NCBI RefSeq assembly: GCF_030704535.1
Contig: NC_081822.1
Span: forward strand, 12,579,001-12,643,000
DNA length: 64,000 bases
DNA from: Vitis vinifera
Taxonomy: Eukaryota > Streptophyta > Magnoliopsida > Vitales > Vitaceae
Direction: 5' to 3'
Part shown: in pieces, positions 24,497-37,560 of the stretch
How the letters are laid out: each line of letters opens with the position of its first letter
Position numbering within the stretch: the first letter of the stretch is position 1
The notes under the pieces: model-generated
What the model was told of the DNA's origin: nothing
The model's database searches: none
The model's input: only the letters and a program-made list of their open reading frames with translations
Made by a program: the position numbers and the translations under genes

Positions 24497-25081
24497 GAAG
24501 AGTATGGGAATAGACTAGAGGAGAATGCAGGGAATAGACTAGAGGAGAATGCAGCTGTTAAGAAACTGAATTGGTAAACAAATACCAAACAGGACTTCTA
24601 ACTTCCAAGGTTTCCCACACTTTTTTTTTCTCTGGCAACTAAATATAATTAAAACTGTAATTAATACTCAGTTACCGTTCTTGGGGCCAAATTCACGGTT
24701 GTACAGTTTCTTCTGACTCCACGGAAACCACACTTCATGATTAGACTCGCCTTGAGACCACTCTACTCAGGCTATACCACACCATCAAATCATCGAAATA
24801 TGAGCTGGCCTCGATTTATAGGGGCGAATCGACGGTTTTTCTTCTGATGCGATAATGGGTCCATATTTTGATTTTGATGAAATTTGAAAATACCAATAAT
24901 AACACTGCTCTTCGAAAACCAGAATGTTGACAATGACAAGCATGCAAGCAAACATCTTATATACAACTTACGATACAACAACCACAAAGAAAACAATAAC
25001 AACCACATGCTGGGGAGTCAGCCAAACTTATTACACCTTCTACTTGCTATTATTCACTGAAAATACGAGTGCCAGCATACA
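24497..25081. other. Intergenic sequence between the hAT element and the CLV1-like gene
   Basis: Contains a 24-bp tandem duplication (GGAATAGACTAGAGGAGAAT.. twice) at about 24507-24555. The part near 25000-25081 is probably 3' UTR of the receptor kinase. No gene seen. Confidence 0.45.
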
Positions 25082-28000
25082 TTAAAGAGTGATGAGGCTT
25101 GGAGCATTCTGGGGAGGATTGGTGAGCATGTGAACCACCTCTCTCATGGTGGGCCTTGCAGAGCTCTCATCCTCAACGCACATCATTGCAATCTTGAACA
25201 GATTTATGACACCTGTCAGTGGGTACCCACTAAGCCTGGGGTCCACTACTGCCAGAACCGAAGCTCTATCCGACGGCTGAGATATCTCCGATGTTGTTTT
25301 CCGGACCCACCTCACGATGTCCACCCCGTCGCCGAACTCGCCCACTGGCTTCCGCCCTGCGATCAACTCCAGCAGCACCACACCGAAGCTGTACACGTCG
25401 CTCTTCTCATCTACTTTCAACGTATAGGCGTACTCTGTTGGGGGCACCAAGCGCACAACAAAGCAGGCATTTAATATTATTCAGAAGTACTACGGGGCGG
25501 TCAGAAGGTACGTCGTTAAAAATGGCCAAGTTCAGGAGTGAAAGAAAGAAATAAACAATGCACCGCGAATTACGTTTTGAAGACCGTTGAGACAGAAGTG
25601 GTCCATGCCAGTCACGTTTTAATCAACAGAAATCGAAACAGAAATGGAGCTGGTACAAAGGCATTAATGGAAGTAGAAGACGAGATGACAAACCTGGGGC
25701 GATGTAGCCGTAGGAGCCAGCGATGGAAGACATGCACTCCGAGGCTCCAGCGTCCTGTAAGAACTTGGCAAGCCCAAAATCAGCCACATGAGCCTCAAAA
25801 TCCGAGTCCAGCAAGATGTTGTTGGACTTCACATCCCTGTGAATGATGAGTGGGGAACAATCGTGGTGGAGATAGCACAACCCCTTCGCGGCCTCCACTG
25901 CAATTCTATACCTGGTTTCCCACTGCAAGTGGGCTCCCTTTGACCCATGCAGTATCTCTCCCAAGCTTCCGTTCGGCATGTACTCGTACAGCAACAAGTT
26001 GGTGTCTTTGTTCGACACGTAACCCAACAGTCTCACGATGTTTCGGTGTCGAATTCGTCCTAGCGTTTGGATTTCGGCGGAAAAGCCGTGGTCGCTTCTT
26101 CCGCTGCCGCGCCCCACTAGTCTTTTGATAGCCACGTCAACCCCGTCTGGCATGGACCCGCGGTAGACGATCCCGGCACCGCCTTTTCCGATGATGTTTT
26201 CTTCCTTCAAGCATTCCAGCACGTCTTCAGCTTTGAAGTCTAGCCGTTGGAACGCTGTGAGCTTCCAGGCCTTTGATTTCTGATGCTTCTTTCTTCGGAT
26301 TCTGAGAACTGCGAGGGTTAATACCAACGCGAAGGCGACAAGGGCAATGATCGTGATGACGAGTTTTGAAGAAGTAAACGATGACGTCTGCCTTCTACCG
26401 TGAATTTGGGTTATATTTTGAAGTGATGAACAAGGGACACGCGGTAGGCAAAGGTTCGGGTTTCCAGCGAAGGAGCTAGAGTTGAAGACCGGAAACTGAC
26501 CGCCGGTCGGAATGACACCAGAAAAATCATTATAGGAGAGGTCCAGTGTTGTTAGACTAGCCATAGATTTGATTTCACTCGGAATTTGGCCGTTCAAGTG
26601 GTTGGTTGACAAATTCAGTATGCCCAAGATCCCAAGCTTAGCAATCCCCTTTGGAATTTCTCCGTTCAGGCTGTTCTGACTGAAATCAATTGATGTTAGT
26701 GAAGTACAAGAAACGATGCATGCTGGAATTTCACCGCTTAGGTTGTTGGCGCTGATATTGACCTTTGAAAGCATCTTTAGATTGAAGATTTCCCCAGGAA
26801 TTTCACCGGAGAATCTGTTAATTTGAAGCGCCAAAGTCTGCAAACTAGACAGATTGCCAATTGCCGGAGGGATTTTTCCAGTGATCAGGTTGTTAGAGAC
26901 CGTGAAAATTCCAAGCACGTCGCCCGAAATATGCGCAGGTAGTTCTCCGGTGAATAAGTTGTCGTCCAGCTCGAGCATGTTTACCAACGGTAAGTTGAAC
27001 AACCCAGCGGGAATAGTTCCATTGAAGAAGTTCTTCATGATTCTTATTCGAGTCAGCGATTTGCATTCGCCGAGCTGCTCAGGGATCGGTCCGAAGAAAT
27101 AATTTTCCATCAATATCAACGTCAGCAACTTTCCTCCTTTGCACAAATCCCGAGGTATCGTTCCGGTGAGATGATTCGTCGCAACGTCGAGGTTCTTAAG
27201 CTTCCCGTTACGACCGAGACGTTCAGGGAGTTCAAACGTGAAGTTATTCTCCCAAACCTGAAGTACCTCGAGGTTTGGAAGGTCGCCGATAAACTCTGGA
27301 ATACGACCGCGCAGTTGGTTCCCAAACAGATTGATCAACGTCAATTCCCTAAGCTGTGAAAAGCTTTCTGGTATCTCTCCAGTGAGCACATTGTTAGAGA
27401 GATCAAGTGATTTTAGATTCACCAAACCTGACAGTTCTTGAGGTAGGTGCCCTGAGAGCTGATTAAGTTGTAGAAACAACGAGTGTAACATCTTCAAACG
27501 GCCTAGGCTCGGTGGAATCTCTCCGGTGAGGTTGCAGCTCCCCAAGTCAAGAACTCGGAGCGAACTCAGCAACCCTAGCTCAGGTGGAATACCTCCTTCG
27601 TAAATATTAAAGTAACCAAGGAACAATCCTTGGAGGTTCGACAACCGAACCAAACTAGTCGGGATCCTGCCGGAAAGATTGTTTCCATTCAAACCCAGCA
27701 ACTCCAAGCTGTGAATATCTGAGAATACGTCCGGAATATCACCGGAGAAGTAGTTGCCACCGAGATGCATGTGCTTGAGCTTCTTCAGCTTCCCAACCTC
27801 CGTCGGAAGCGGACCCGTGAAATTGTTGTTATACATGTCCAGAACCTCGAGCTCCTTCATTCCCACAAGAATACGCCCCGGAAACTGACCATTAAAATTG
27901 TTATTCGAAAGGTTGACGAGCTTCAGAGACGTGAGCTTCGCCATCTCCATCGGAAGCTTCCCGGTGAGATTGTCGCATGCCAGCGTGAGATTAACTAACT

Positions 28001-28295
28001 TGTTCAACATCCCGATCTCCGGCGGTATCGAACCAAATAGAGTAACAAACGAGAGGTTGAGAGACACCACTCGAGAATCCTCATCACATGAAACACCGGA
28101 GAAGGAGCAATGCGGAAAGAGAGACGACGAGTCATCCACCCAGTCCTCCAGACCAGAACCCTTCGGCCCTATCATGAAAGACCTGAGCTTCAACAGCACT
28201 TGAAGATCACCGTACGCAAAGCCCCGTGAAAACATCATCAGGCATATGAAAAAAGGAAGAGCATATTTCAAGGAGGCTCTCATCTTCAGCTCCAT
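25082..28295 (-). CDS. CLV1: CLAVATA1-type leucine-rich repeat receptor kinase
   Basis: Two exons, 28295-25694 and 25434-25082, give 984 residues (Arabidopsis CLV1 has 980). The 259-bp intron splits a Glu codon in the [21 protein letters not shown] segment. M at 28295 is the first in-frame ATG; a second lies four codons later. Order: hydrophobic signal peptide (1-29), an LRR N-cap with CSFSGVSCD, about 20 LRRs, transmembrane segment (about 645-666), and a Ser/Thr kinase with GKGGAG at 703-708, Lys724, HRD with Asp821 and DFG Asp839. The kinase is intact, so it should be active. The family perceives CLE peptides at the plasma membrane and limits stem-cell number in shoot and floral meristems. 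Orthology is judged from the near-identical kinase and the MIGPKG..LxDW start. Function here is inferred. Confidence 0.93.
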
Positions 28296-31280
28296 CTTCA
28301 AAGAGGAAATCTGTGGTTGGAGTAACCGTTCTTGCAGTGATTCAAGCTCTGTTTGAAGCCATAATAAGTAGAGTTGAGTTCGGTAAAAGAGAATCGAAGA
28401 CTGCAAGGATCAAACTTGAATGAATAAACAATTTACAAAAACAAAAAGGCAAAAAGAGATGGGATGAAAAGGAGTGGGGATTTCATGCGTGCTCCCATTG
28501 TATGCAGCTCCTGCGGCCTAGGCATGACAGAGGCCGTACGCTAGGCCACGGAAGTAACCGAGATAACGGAGAGGTAACCATTTCTTGGGATATTTTGATA
28601 TTCTACTTGACGGAGTTAAAAGTTAAAAGCCGGTGATGGTAAGTCCTAAGCACTAGCCCAGTGGGTTATGGGGGGTGGTAAGGCCGTGATGGTAGTCATT
28701 TGATAGGTGTATTTTGACGGCTGGATCTGGCGGTTTGAATGACAGACGGATGATAATTTTGCTGGTCTGCTCCCTCCTCAGAACTCATGGGGGCCAGTTG
28801 TTGTGCTGCTGACCTGCTTTGTCTTACTTCAAAAGCCCATAATGACAAGGCAAGATTTTACAACTGCCAAGGTCATTTTTATGCCAGGTAAAATCGGTTC
28901 TCCTATTTTGGATTTAGGATTTGTTTCTTTTTCCCCCTATGCTTTACGATAAATCTCACATATCAAACATCAATGTGGATGCTGTCCTTTGGGATAGAGA
29001 GAGAAATTAAAACACATGAGTGGGCCTTGGAGGGGTTGGGCCCAGAGCAAAGGCCGCCCGTGTCTTTTTCTCACACAGACAACTTTCTCCTCTGACTCCA
29101 TTTGGCCGTGTCTAAAAAGTCCACTCTTTTTCGACTTCCTTTCCTTTTCAATCAGTCTTCTGCACCGTGGGCCCTCAGTCAAATGGCTTATTTTTTCAAT
29201 CACATGGTTCAGCATTGCGGTGTGTTTCTTTCTCGAGTTCACCACTCGTGACTCACTGAGTTTTCAACCGTGGACTTCCCTTTGATTAATATTTTGATTA
29301 TATTCTCTTTAATAAAGTGGCTTTGCCAATCCTTTATGCCATATGATTAATTAAAGAAATAATTGGTCAAGCACAATAATCTGTGAACTTGTGATAGCCG
29401 AGGCAATGGCATTTATTCCTTTACGCCCACCAGCAATACTAATCCACTGGAAGTGGGAACAGATTCATATTCTCTATAAAGCTTCGGGAAAATTATAGGG
29501 AATTAGAATCCCAAGTTAGTGTTTTGAAGAATAAAGATGTATACTTTTAGTGCAGTTAAACGTATCTGAGTAACTAATTTCGCCCACTTGCCCTGACTGG
29601 TCCCATGCAACTCACCCCTACTAGAAGCTTCTGGCACAAGATAGATACTACAGCTGTGCCGGAAGTAATGAAAGATACGTAGAGGTTTTGTTTTTGCGAG
29701 GAATGTAATAGCTTTCCTTTCTCCCTTCTTTAATTTTTAAATGTTACTTGTTCTCCCGGAATTTACGACTTTAATTCCAACGGCGTCAAAAGCACTCAAT
29801 GCTGGTTGGAATTGGGTCTGGAGGCCACAGGCCACTAAGTGAGAGAGAAATCTGCAATGATGGCCTACTTTTACTTGTTCTGGTAAAGGCTGCCTTTTCT
29901 AACATTTTTGGGAGCTGTGGGTGCGATTGATAGTTGATGGACTGGACGATTCTCAAGCTTCTGCTCTTCAACTGTGCAATGATGATGATGATGGAATAAT
30001 TCTCGAAACACTCTTGTTCAATCTCAACAGCTTCATCTCATCCAATTCCACAAATCCCAGGCCCAGTCTTGGCCCATTTGTGGCCCACCTTAATCCCTGT
30101 GTGACCACACTTGGTTTTAATGATATATTCCTTCAAGGTCTCAGTCTTCTTCCAATTAAAGTTTCAGAAAACTTTGGAAGAGCACCAATTTTGGATGTCA
30201 CTTGATTGGCGAGTAAGGTACAATAATTAGTAGTAGAAGGTGCAATCATTGATAATAGCAAGAAAAACCTAAATGATGCCCTAGAATTACAAGAAACAAT
30301 CACAAATAGGGCCAACTTCGTAAAACAGTCCATTCTCATTTATGAACATGGTCTTGGGCCGATTTTGGGCTTTGAGCCCAAGAGAGGCGAAGAGAAGAAG
30401 CAGTTTTACCTGACTTGGGCTTGTCTGTAATCAGAGTAGGCTAAGTGCTTCTAATAAAAGTATTTGAAAAACTTTCTTAAGAGGTTCCTTTACGTAAACA
30501 AAGATACCCGTCTAGATACAATGAATTATTTGTAATATAACAAAAAAAAAAAAATGCTTCTTAGCGTTGATTAACTACCAAAATGACCATTATATTGAAC
30601 TAGGCATAACGAAATAGCCCTTGTCTTGATGACACGGAAGTCATGATAAGATACCTATACGAACTATCCGAAAGTCGTATTGACATCACATAATGAACAA
30701 ATCGTGTCAATAAGTTTTCGTGATGACTATGTTAGTATCCACACGAACCATTCATCTGCTCATGGTAGTTGTGTTATCACTAACATGACCACACAAGTCC
30801 AACAATCAAAAGATAACACATGAACCTTTGATACAACATAAATACCAAAGATTGTTCTAGAAGAAAATTTTCTGTTATAGGTAGTTACTAGTTAGAACAA
30901 ATAGAAAATGACATGTGGACTCTCCATACAACATAAATACCAAAGGTTATTTTAGAAGAAACAAAGTGAAATTTTCATGTACTTATAAATAATAATAATA
31001 ATAATAATAGTAAAATCTTTCTTTACATATTAGCTTAATTGTCATACTTTATATTAATAAAACATTGGTAGCTAGCCAAAAATATTTCATTATCATAAAG
31101 AAAAGTAAATAAATAAATAAATAAATAAATAAATTCTTCTTACAGAGGATTTTAACAATAAAAAACACATAAAACTTTGCAATTTGGACACATTCCTGTT
31201 CATTTATCTAATGACATGAATGGGAGAAGATAAGAGTTAAAAGAAATAGAATTCTAGATAGAAGGACTTCCAAATGGGAA
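28296..31280. other. CLV1 upstream region and intergenic DNA
   Basis: The first few hundred bases should contain the 5' UTR and promoter of the receptor kinase, but I could not fix a TATA box or start site. A frame near 29921-30205 is open but unrecognised. A short (ATA)n lies near 30986-31008 and an (AAAT)n run near 31100-31132. No other gene seen. Confidence 0.4.
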
Positions 31281-31289
31281 GTTTTATTT

Positions 31290-31798
31290 GAAATTAAAGA
31301 TGACAATAAGACGAGTTCGGGATGGGTCAGCCCCATTTCAACCCAATCCTATATATCCAAATTTTTTTATCCTTATTTCATTAGAAAAATTAAATGAGGC
31401 AGGACGAGCTGGTATTTTATGAAAAATTCTCATATATGTTCCACATGTTTTACTTTATTTTGAAAATTTTATAATTTTTTTTAAAAATATTTAAATTTTA
31501 AAATTAAATTAAGATGAATGTATTTTATGAATAATTAAAATATTATATTTTTTTATAACTTATTTTAAAAGTATTTTATTTTTATTATATATTAAAAAAA
31601 TTAAATTAAATAAATTTTTGAAATTAAATTTATATATGATAAGGGTAGAGTGAGGTAAGACAATACTCGAATTCATCCCAAGTTTTTAAAAAAATTTCAA
31701 ACTCATCCCAAATCTATTTATTTTAATTTCAAACACTTCATATTAGAGGTGGAGCGGACGGATACTAAAAAAACTTTCTCCATTGTCATCCCAATTTA
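31290..31798. repeat. Possible hAT-type MITE
   Basis: Left end AAATTAAAGATGACAATAAG and right end, read in reverse complement, AAATTGGGATGACAATGGAG are similar. The interior contains the inward phrases GGGATGGGTCAGCCCCAT and TCATCCCAAATC, a style common in plant non-autonomous hAT elements. The TSD is not clear, so the boundaries are approximate. Confidence 0.4.
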
Positions 31799-34687
31799 AA
31801 GTATCAGGCTTTTAACCATATGTTGGATGATTGTGAGGTCGAATCCCACAAACGGCACAAGTGTTGTGTCATTGAATAATGTTTCCAGATTTCCCTTGAT
31901 ATTTATCTTCTTGTTCTTTGCCACGCAATCTCTTAGTAAAAGATTTTATTGTGTAACGTTTAGTGTTACCCATTTTCTCGTTAACACAAACCATCATGTT
32001 AGCAAGAACATGGAAGTCATTGCTTTCTTTAGCATGACTATTCATTTGAACCTTTTAGACGAGTTGTGTCGTCACCGTGTTTATAAGCCACCCTTTAGGG
32101 CTTCATATAGAAAAAGCTTTATTTGAAATATTAGGGTTTGTTCTTAAACTATTTTTTAACTTAAAAAATTCATTTGACTATTTTTTCATTAAAATCGATG
32201 TTTTAAGCAAGTGGATCACCTCAAATGAAAAACCTTTTTCATCCTTAAGTAGTTATAGACCACTTGTAATGACACAATTATCCAATTGCCTTTTGATATT
32301 TATAATTATTGGGAGTCTATATGTTATTCTCCGCTTGAAACAAGTAATAACTTTTTATAATAGAGATGAACCATTTTTATTATAAGTTATAATAAAAATG
32401 ATTCCCCTTTAATTATAATAAATGAATTTAAAATATAATTAAAACGGAAGATATGTAAAATAATAATAATAATATGTATTTAAATGGATAAAAAAAAATG
32501 TGACTTAGAACATAACTTAAGGTGAATGCTCTGTAAATGAAAGTATTTCAATTGTTTTTGGGTATCCATTTTTATTTCTAATGCTAAAATTAAAAAATAA
32601 ACTTAAGATACAAACTTATTTAAAATTTTAGTTTTCACTTAAAATTATTATTTTTTTGTACTTATTTACTTTTCCCTTCCATATCTTTACTCAATTTTGT
32701 TTTTTTATTTAACACGAATTCCTTTAAAAAAAAAAAAGAGTTAAACTAAAAACCAATAAGAATAATAGAAAATAATGCATCAAGCCTTCAAAATTACCGA
32801 AACAAATAAAATTAAAATGATAAATACATGAAAAATATAAAAAATAAGTGAAGATTAAGCATTAAAAATAATAATAATAAGAGAGTTTGATAATTAAAAA
32901 GAAATTGGAAAGAGATAGAGACTAATTTGTAGTAGGGAATAATATTTTATTTTTATATTTTTAGTTTTAATTATATTTCTTAATTAAGCTTTTAAAAATT
33001 AACAAGAGAATTAAACATAGAAAAAAAAATAGAAGATAAAAAAAATTAAATAAATGAGAAAGATATTACTTTGTAACGAGAATTAATATTTATATATATA
33101 TATATATATATATATTTATTTATTTATTTATTTTCAATTATAATTGACAACACCTAACCAAGATTTTTTAATTTGAGGGGGGTTCCCACCCGTTTTTCTA
33201 AATTTTGTTGTAAAAACATATATGAGTATATTTGGCCATGCAATTAAGAAACAATTTTCTGTTTTTAAAAATAAAAAATCGTTTTTAAAAACTCAAAATA
33301 CAGTTTGGCCATTATTCTCCATTTTCAATTTTTAAAAGTAAAGTGAAATAAAAAATAATTTTTATGGAAGAAGAAGAAGTTGTTTTCATTGGTTGTTATA
33401 AATGAAAAGGAAAATATAAAGGAATTAAAAAAATCATAAAATAAAAGTAAACATAATATTATTATTTTTCTCTCTCCATTATCGAATACCACAAAAAATA
33501 TTTAAATATGATATTCATTTGAATTACACATATTTTTATGAATTTCCTTTAGCTTAATAAAAAATTTCATTAATCAATTAAATTTAAAATCAAATTGTAC
33601 TTTATACATAAAATGAAAATGAATTAATTTTTAAAATAATTTAAAACTCATAAATCAATTTAATTAGTATTAGAAAATCATAAAATTTAATAACATTATA
33701 AAGTTATATATTAAAATTCATTTTAAATGTATTGTCTAAACTCTTATTTGTATGTAATCATATTGTTGCAATTTTTTTTTCACTAGAAAAATAAACTCAA
33801 AATCAAGTGAGTTGGATTCTATTAATAAATTAATAATTTTTAAAAATAATATAAAATTAAAATAATGATCCAATTAATACAAAAAATTTATGGATAAAAT
33901 TTGATCTAAAATAATTCTATTGTTTATCTTATACATAAAACCATAATTTTTTTTATTGTTTACACTAAATAAATAAACTTGAAATTTAATAAGATTTAAT
34001 GTGTTAGATTTATTAATAAGTCTAGTAATTCTTAAAAATAATTTGAAACTCAAATAATGATCCAATTAATACAAAAAATTTATAGACAAAAATTGTTGTA
34101 AAATAACTTTATTGTTTTCCTTTTATGTAGAATCATATTTTTATAATTTTTTTTATTAGGCAAATAAAATCTAAATCAAATAAAATTTAATGCATTGAAT
34201 TCATTAATGAGTTTAGTAATTTAAAAATAATAATTTTAAATTCAAATAATGAACCTATTAATATATGAAATTTATAGATAAACATTGGTTCATAGTAAAC
34301 TTTATTATTATTATTATTATTATTATTTGTATATGATTATATTTTTATAATTTTCTTACAAGAGAAATGAACTTCAAAGCAACACTTTATATTAAATTTG
34401 TTGATGGATTTAAAATTTTTTAAAAATAAGTTGGAACTAAAAAAAAAAAAAATAAAAGCATAACAAAAAACAATGGACGAAAACTTATATGTTATATATT
34501 ATGACTTTACTATTTCTTTCATATAAACAATTATATTTTTAAAATTTTCTCATAAATAAATTCTAAGTTAAGCAAGACGTAATTAATAATTAAAATTCTT
34601 TAATGAATATAAAATTAATCTAATTAATTGAATATTAAATCTTAATTAATCTAATAAATTGAATATTAAATCAAAATATTCTAAAAT
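31799..34687. other. AT-rich intergenic stretch with microsatellites
   Basis: A (TA)n run lies near 33090-33112 and a (TTA)n run near 34300-34327. Blocks near 33840-33900 and 34050-34090 repeat a phrase (AATAATGATCCAATTAATAC), hinting at an old local duplication. No gene seen. Confidence 0.45.
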
Positions 34688-35459
34688 ATCATTGTAAACC
34701 CCTTAAAAAGACCAATGTTTTTTTTTTATTTTATGGGATTTAGCTGGGACCACCCGAGAGATGGGGAGCTTTCTTGGTAGGATGGGGGGGACCCCCTTTC
34801 TGGAAGAGAGCAGCTTCATAGACACGGCAGAGGGCATGGATGGTCAGGTGGGTGGTTGAGGAGGCCATGCCTGTTGAGGGAAGAACAGTAAGGCAAGTAG
34901 GGGCTCGGCAAGGAAGAGGAGAAACAGGAAGAAAGGGAGAAAGAGGAGGAAGGAGGAGGCCTAGGATTTTTTTTTTTTAGGGAGGTGTGGGGGATATTCA
35001 GACGAGAGAGAGGAGGGTGGTGCTGTGGAATATTCAGGTAAGGTCCTCTGTTAATCTATGAAGATTATTTTGTGATTTGCTGTGGGCATCCAAAACCACA
35101 AATTTGTTTTAATCAAATACGATTGCCTACATGTGCTTGCTCTGTTTTTGCTTTTTGTAATTTTGTTGATTTTTCCCCTGCAAGAGGTTGGATTCTCACC
35201 TGGGTTTGATGTTTGATTACGACATTGAGAACTTCCAGTTCTCTCCACCCTTGCATGGCCGGTCATGGCCACATTGAACCTATACCATGCCCATTACGCC
35301 CATTCCCCTCACTCTTGCATGGCCATGCATAGCCATGCATGGCCGCATCCTTTCATGCCCATATCCTCAAGCTCGCTCAGTCAGCTGAATCAATGGCGGC
35401 ATTGGAGCTTCTCCTCTCTCATGCTCGACACCATTGCACTGCCAGAGCCAGAGCTTCAT

Positions 35460-35485
35460 CTCTAGGGTTAGGGTTAGGGTTAGGA
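35460..35485 (+). promoter_or_regulatory. Telobox-like GGGTTAGGGTTAGGG repeat upstream of the RPS16 fragment
   Basis: About three and a half copies of TTAGGG end 14 bp before the RPS16 ATG. Telo-boxes (AAACCCTA) in 5' regions are a known hallmark of plant ribosomal protein genes, so this was probably captured with the gene. It is far too short to be an interstitial telomere. Confidence 0.6.
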
Positions 35486-35498
35486 CTTGCTTGCGACA

Positions 35499-35972
35499 AT
35501 GGCATCTCCTGTGGAATCAGTCCAGTGCTTTGGGCGGAAGAAGATTGTCGTGGCCGTCACCTACTGCAAGCGCGGCCGAGGCCTCATCAAGATCAACGGC
35601 TGCCCAATCAAGGCGGTGGAGCCCATCCTCCTTCTCGGTCGCCACCGTTTCGCCGACGTTGACATGCGCACCCGCGTAAAAGGTGGTGGTCACACCTCCC
35701 AGATATACGCAATCCGCCAAAGCATTGCCAAAGCCCTCGTTGCCTTCTATCAGAAGTACGTCGATGAGCAGTGCAAGAAGGAGCACGTGGACGTGCCGAG
35801 AAAGCGACGCGCGTCGGCTGCCAGTCTCCGACATTTATTCCGGCGTGGTGGTGTCGGCCGCTGCCGCTGCGGAGAGGTGGCGAGGGTGTTGAAGCCAGGT
35901 GGGGCGAGAGGGGAGGTAGGCTGTGAACAGATGGGTGCCTTGGGCTTGCCAATGGCACGGATATGGGCTTGA
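35499..35972 (+). pseudogene. 40S ribosomal protein S16 fragment, internally deleted and truncated
   Basis: Opens [15 protein letters not shown] at an ATG and follows RPS16 through [14 protein letters not shown]. It then lacks about ten codons, resuming at [17 protein letters not shown] and reading through [32 protein letters not shown] to KKE at about 35784. After that the sequence is unrelated: the usual DRTLLVADPRRCEPKKFGG and SYR ending is gone, replaced by an Arg/Gly-rich frame to a stop at 35972. A normal RPS16 is about 145 residues with the C-terminal arm entering the decoding centre, so this is unlikely to work in ribosomes. It lies inside the solo LTR. Confidence 0.8.
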
Positions 35973-36094
35973 GTTTGAAGCCCAGCCCAAGCTTGTTGAT
36001 AGGGGGTCTCATGGCTCCTCAAGCTAGCCACCCTCATGGCCCAAGTCCATGTTGAGCTAGCCCATTTGGTTGCCTCAATTCCAAAAAAAAAAAA

Positions 36095-37560
36095 AAAAAT
36101 CTCTATACCTTTAATCGTTCAAAAATCCCATGGCTTAATTTAATTTTTCAATAAATTCGTTTAAATCTTGTTTTCATCCATTAGAATTATTTATCCCATA
36201 TTATCTAGCTGTTTAAAGTCTAAATCTTTCAAAGAAATCATATGCCTTAATTTAATTCTTCAATAATTAGTCCAAATCTCATTTTCATTCATTAGAATTA
36301 TTTATCCCCATATTATCTAGTTATTTAAAGTCTAAATCTTTCAAAGAAATCACATATCTTAATTTAATTTTTCAATAATTAGTTCAAATCTCATTTTCAT
36401 CCGTTAGAATTATTTATCTCATATTATCTAGCTATTTAAAGTCTAAATCTTTCAAAGAAATCACATATCTTAATTTAATTTTTCAATAATTAGTTCAAAT
36501 CTCATTTTCATCCATTAGAATTATTTATCCCACGTTATCTAGCTATTTAAAGTTTAAATCTTTCAAGGAAATCCTACGTCTTAATTTAATTCTTCAATAA
36601 TTAGTTCAAATTTCATTTTCATCCATTAAAATTATTTGTACCATATTTATCTAGCTATTTAAAGTCTAAATCTTTTAAGGAAATCATGTCTTAATTTAAT
36701 TCTTCAATAATTAGTTCAAATCTCATTTTCATCCATTAGAGTTATTATCCCATATTCATTTAGTTATTTAAAGTCTAATCTTTCAAAAATCCCACGTCTT
36801 AATTTGATTTTTCCATCCTAAAAATTTTACAATTCGCTTAAACCTTATTTTCATCAATTAGAATTATCATCATATATTTACCTAATTATTTAAAGTCTAA
36901 CTCTTCAAAAATCCCTTATCTTAATTCAATTTTTCAACAGTCCATTCAAACCTTATTCGTCTAAATGTTATCTTCCTTAAGTAGAATTATTATCATATAT
37001 CTATTTATTTATTTAAAGTCCAATTCTTCAAAAACCCAACGTCCTAATTTAATTTTTAACCCTAAAAATTCCACTATTCTTTTTTATTTGTTTAAATGTT
37101 ATTTTCGTTAATTAGTATTATTATCCTATATTAGTTTATTTATTTAAAATCCAATCCTTCAAAGATCCAATGCCCTAATTTCATTTTCCAAGTCCTAAAA
37201 ATTCCACTATTCGTCTAAATGTCATTTTCGTTAATTAGGAATTATTGTCTCATATTTATTTATTCAAAGTTTAATCCTTCAAAAATCCAATGTTATAATT
37301 TAATTTTCAATCCTAAAAATTCCACTATTCGTCTAAATGTTATTTTTGTCAATTAGAAACTCTATACTTGTTTATCTCTTTTAAAAATCTCAATCATTGA
37401 ACTTAATTTTCAACCCTAAAAATTCCACTATCCTTTTTTATTCGTTTAAATGTTATTTTCGTTAATTAGTATTATTACCCTATATTAGTTTATTTATGTA
37501 AAATCTAATCCTTCAAAAATCCAATGTCCTAATTTAATTTTCAATCCTAAGAATTCCATC
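36095..37560. repeat. Tandem array of about 110-bp units inside the solo LTR
   Basis: The phrase TATTTAAAGTCTAAATCTTT recurs near 36213, 36326, 36437, 36548, 36660, 36769 and 36891, giving spacings of 109-122 bp. Weaker copies continue to about 37560, where TCCACTATTCGTCTAAATGT variants recur. Copies at 36200-36700 are the most alike and those further on are more diverged, so the array grew in stages. Confidence 0.75.

Noticed and set aside
25130..28203. Several plus-strand open frames opposite the receptor kinase gene
   Set aside because: They are shadows of the GC-richer CLV1 exons on the other strand and resemble no family.
29921..30205. 94-codon plus-strand frame with a run of Asp
   Set aside because: It starts at a non-ATG codon, shows no known domain, and the Asp run comes from a short GATGAT repeat.
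31815..31860. tRNA-like GGTCGAATCCCAC segment
   Set aside because: It resembles a T-loop, but I could not build an acceptor stem or D-arm around it.
35460..35485. Interstitial telomere
   Set aside because: Only about three and a half TTAGGG units, placed like the telobox of ribosomal protein genes.
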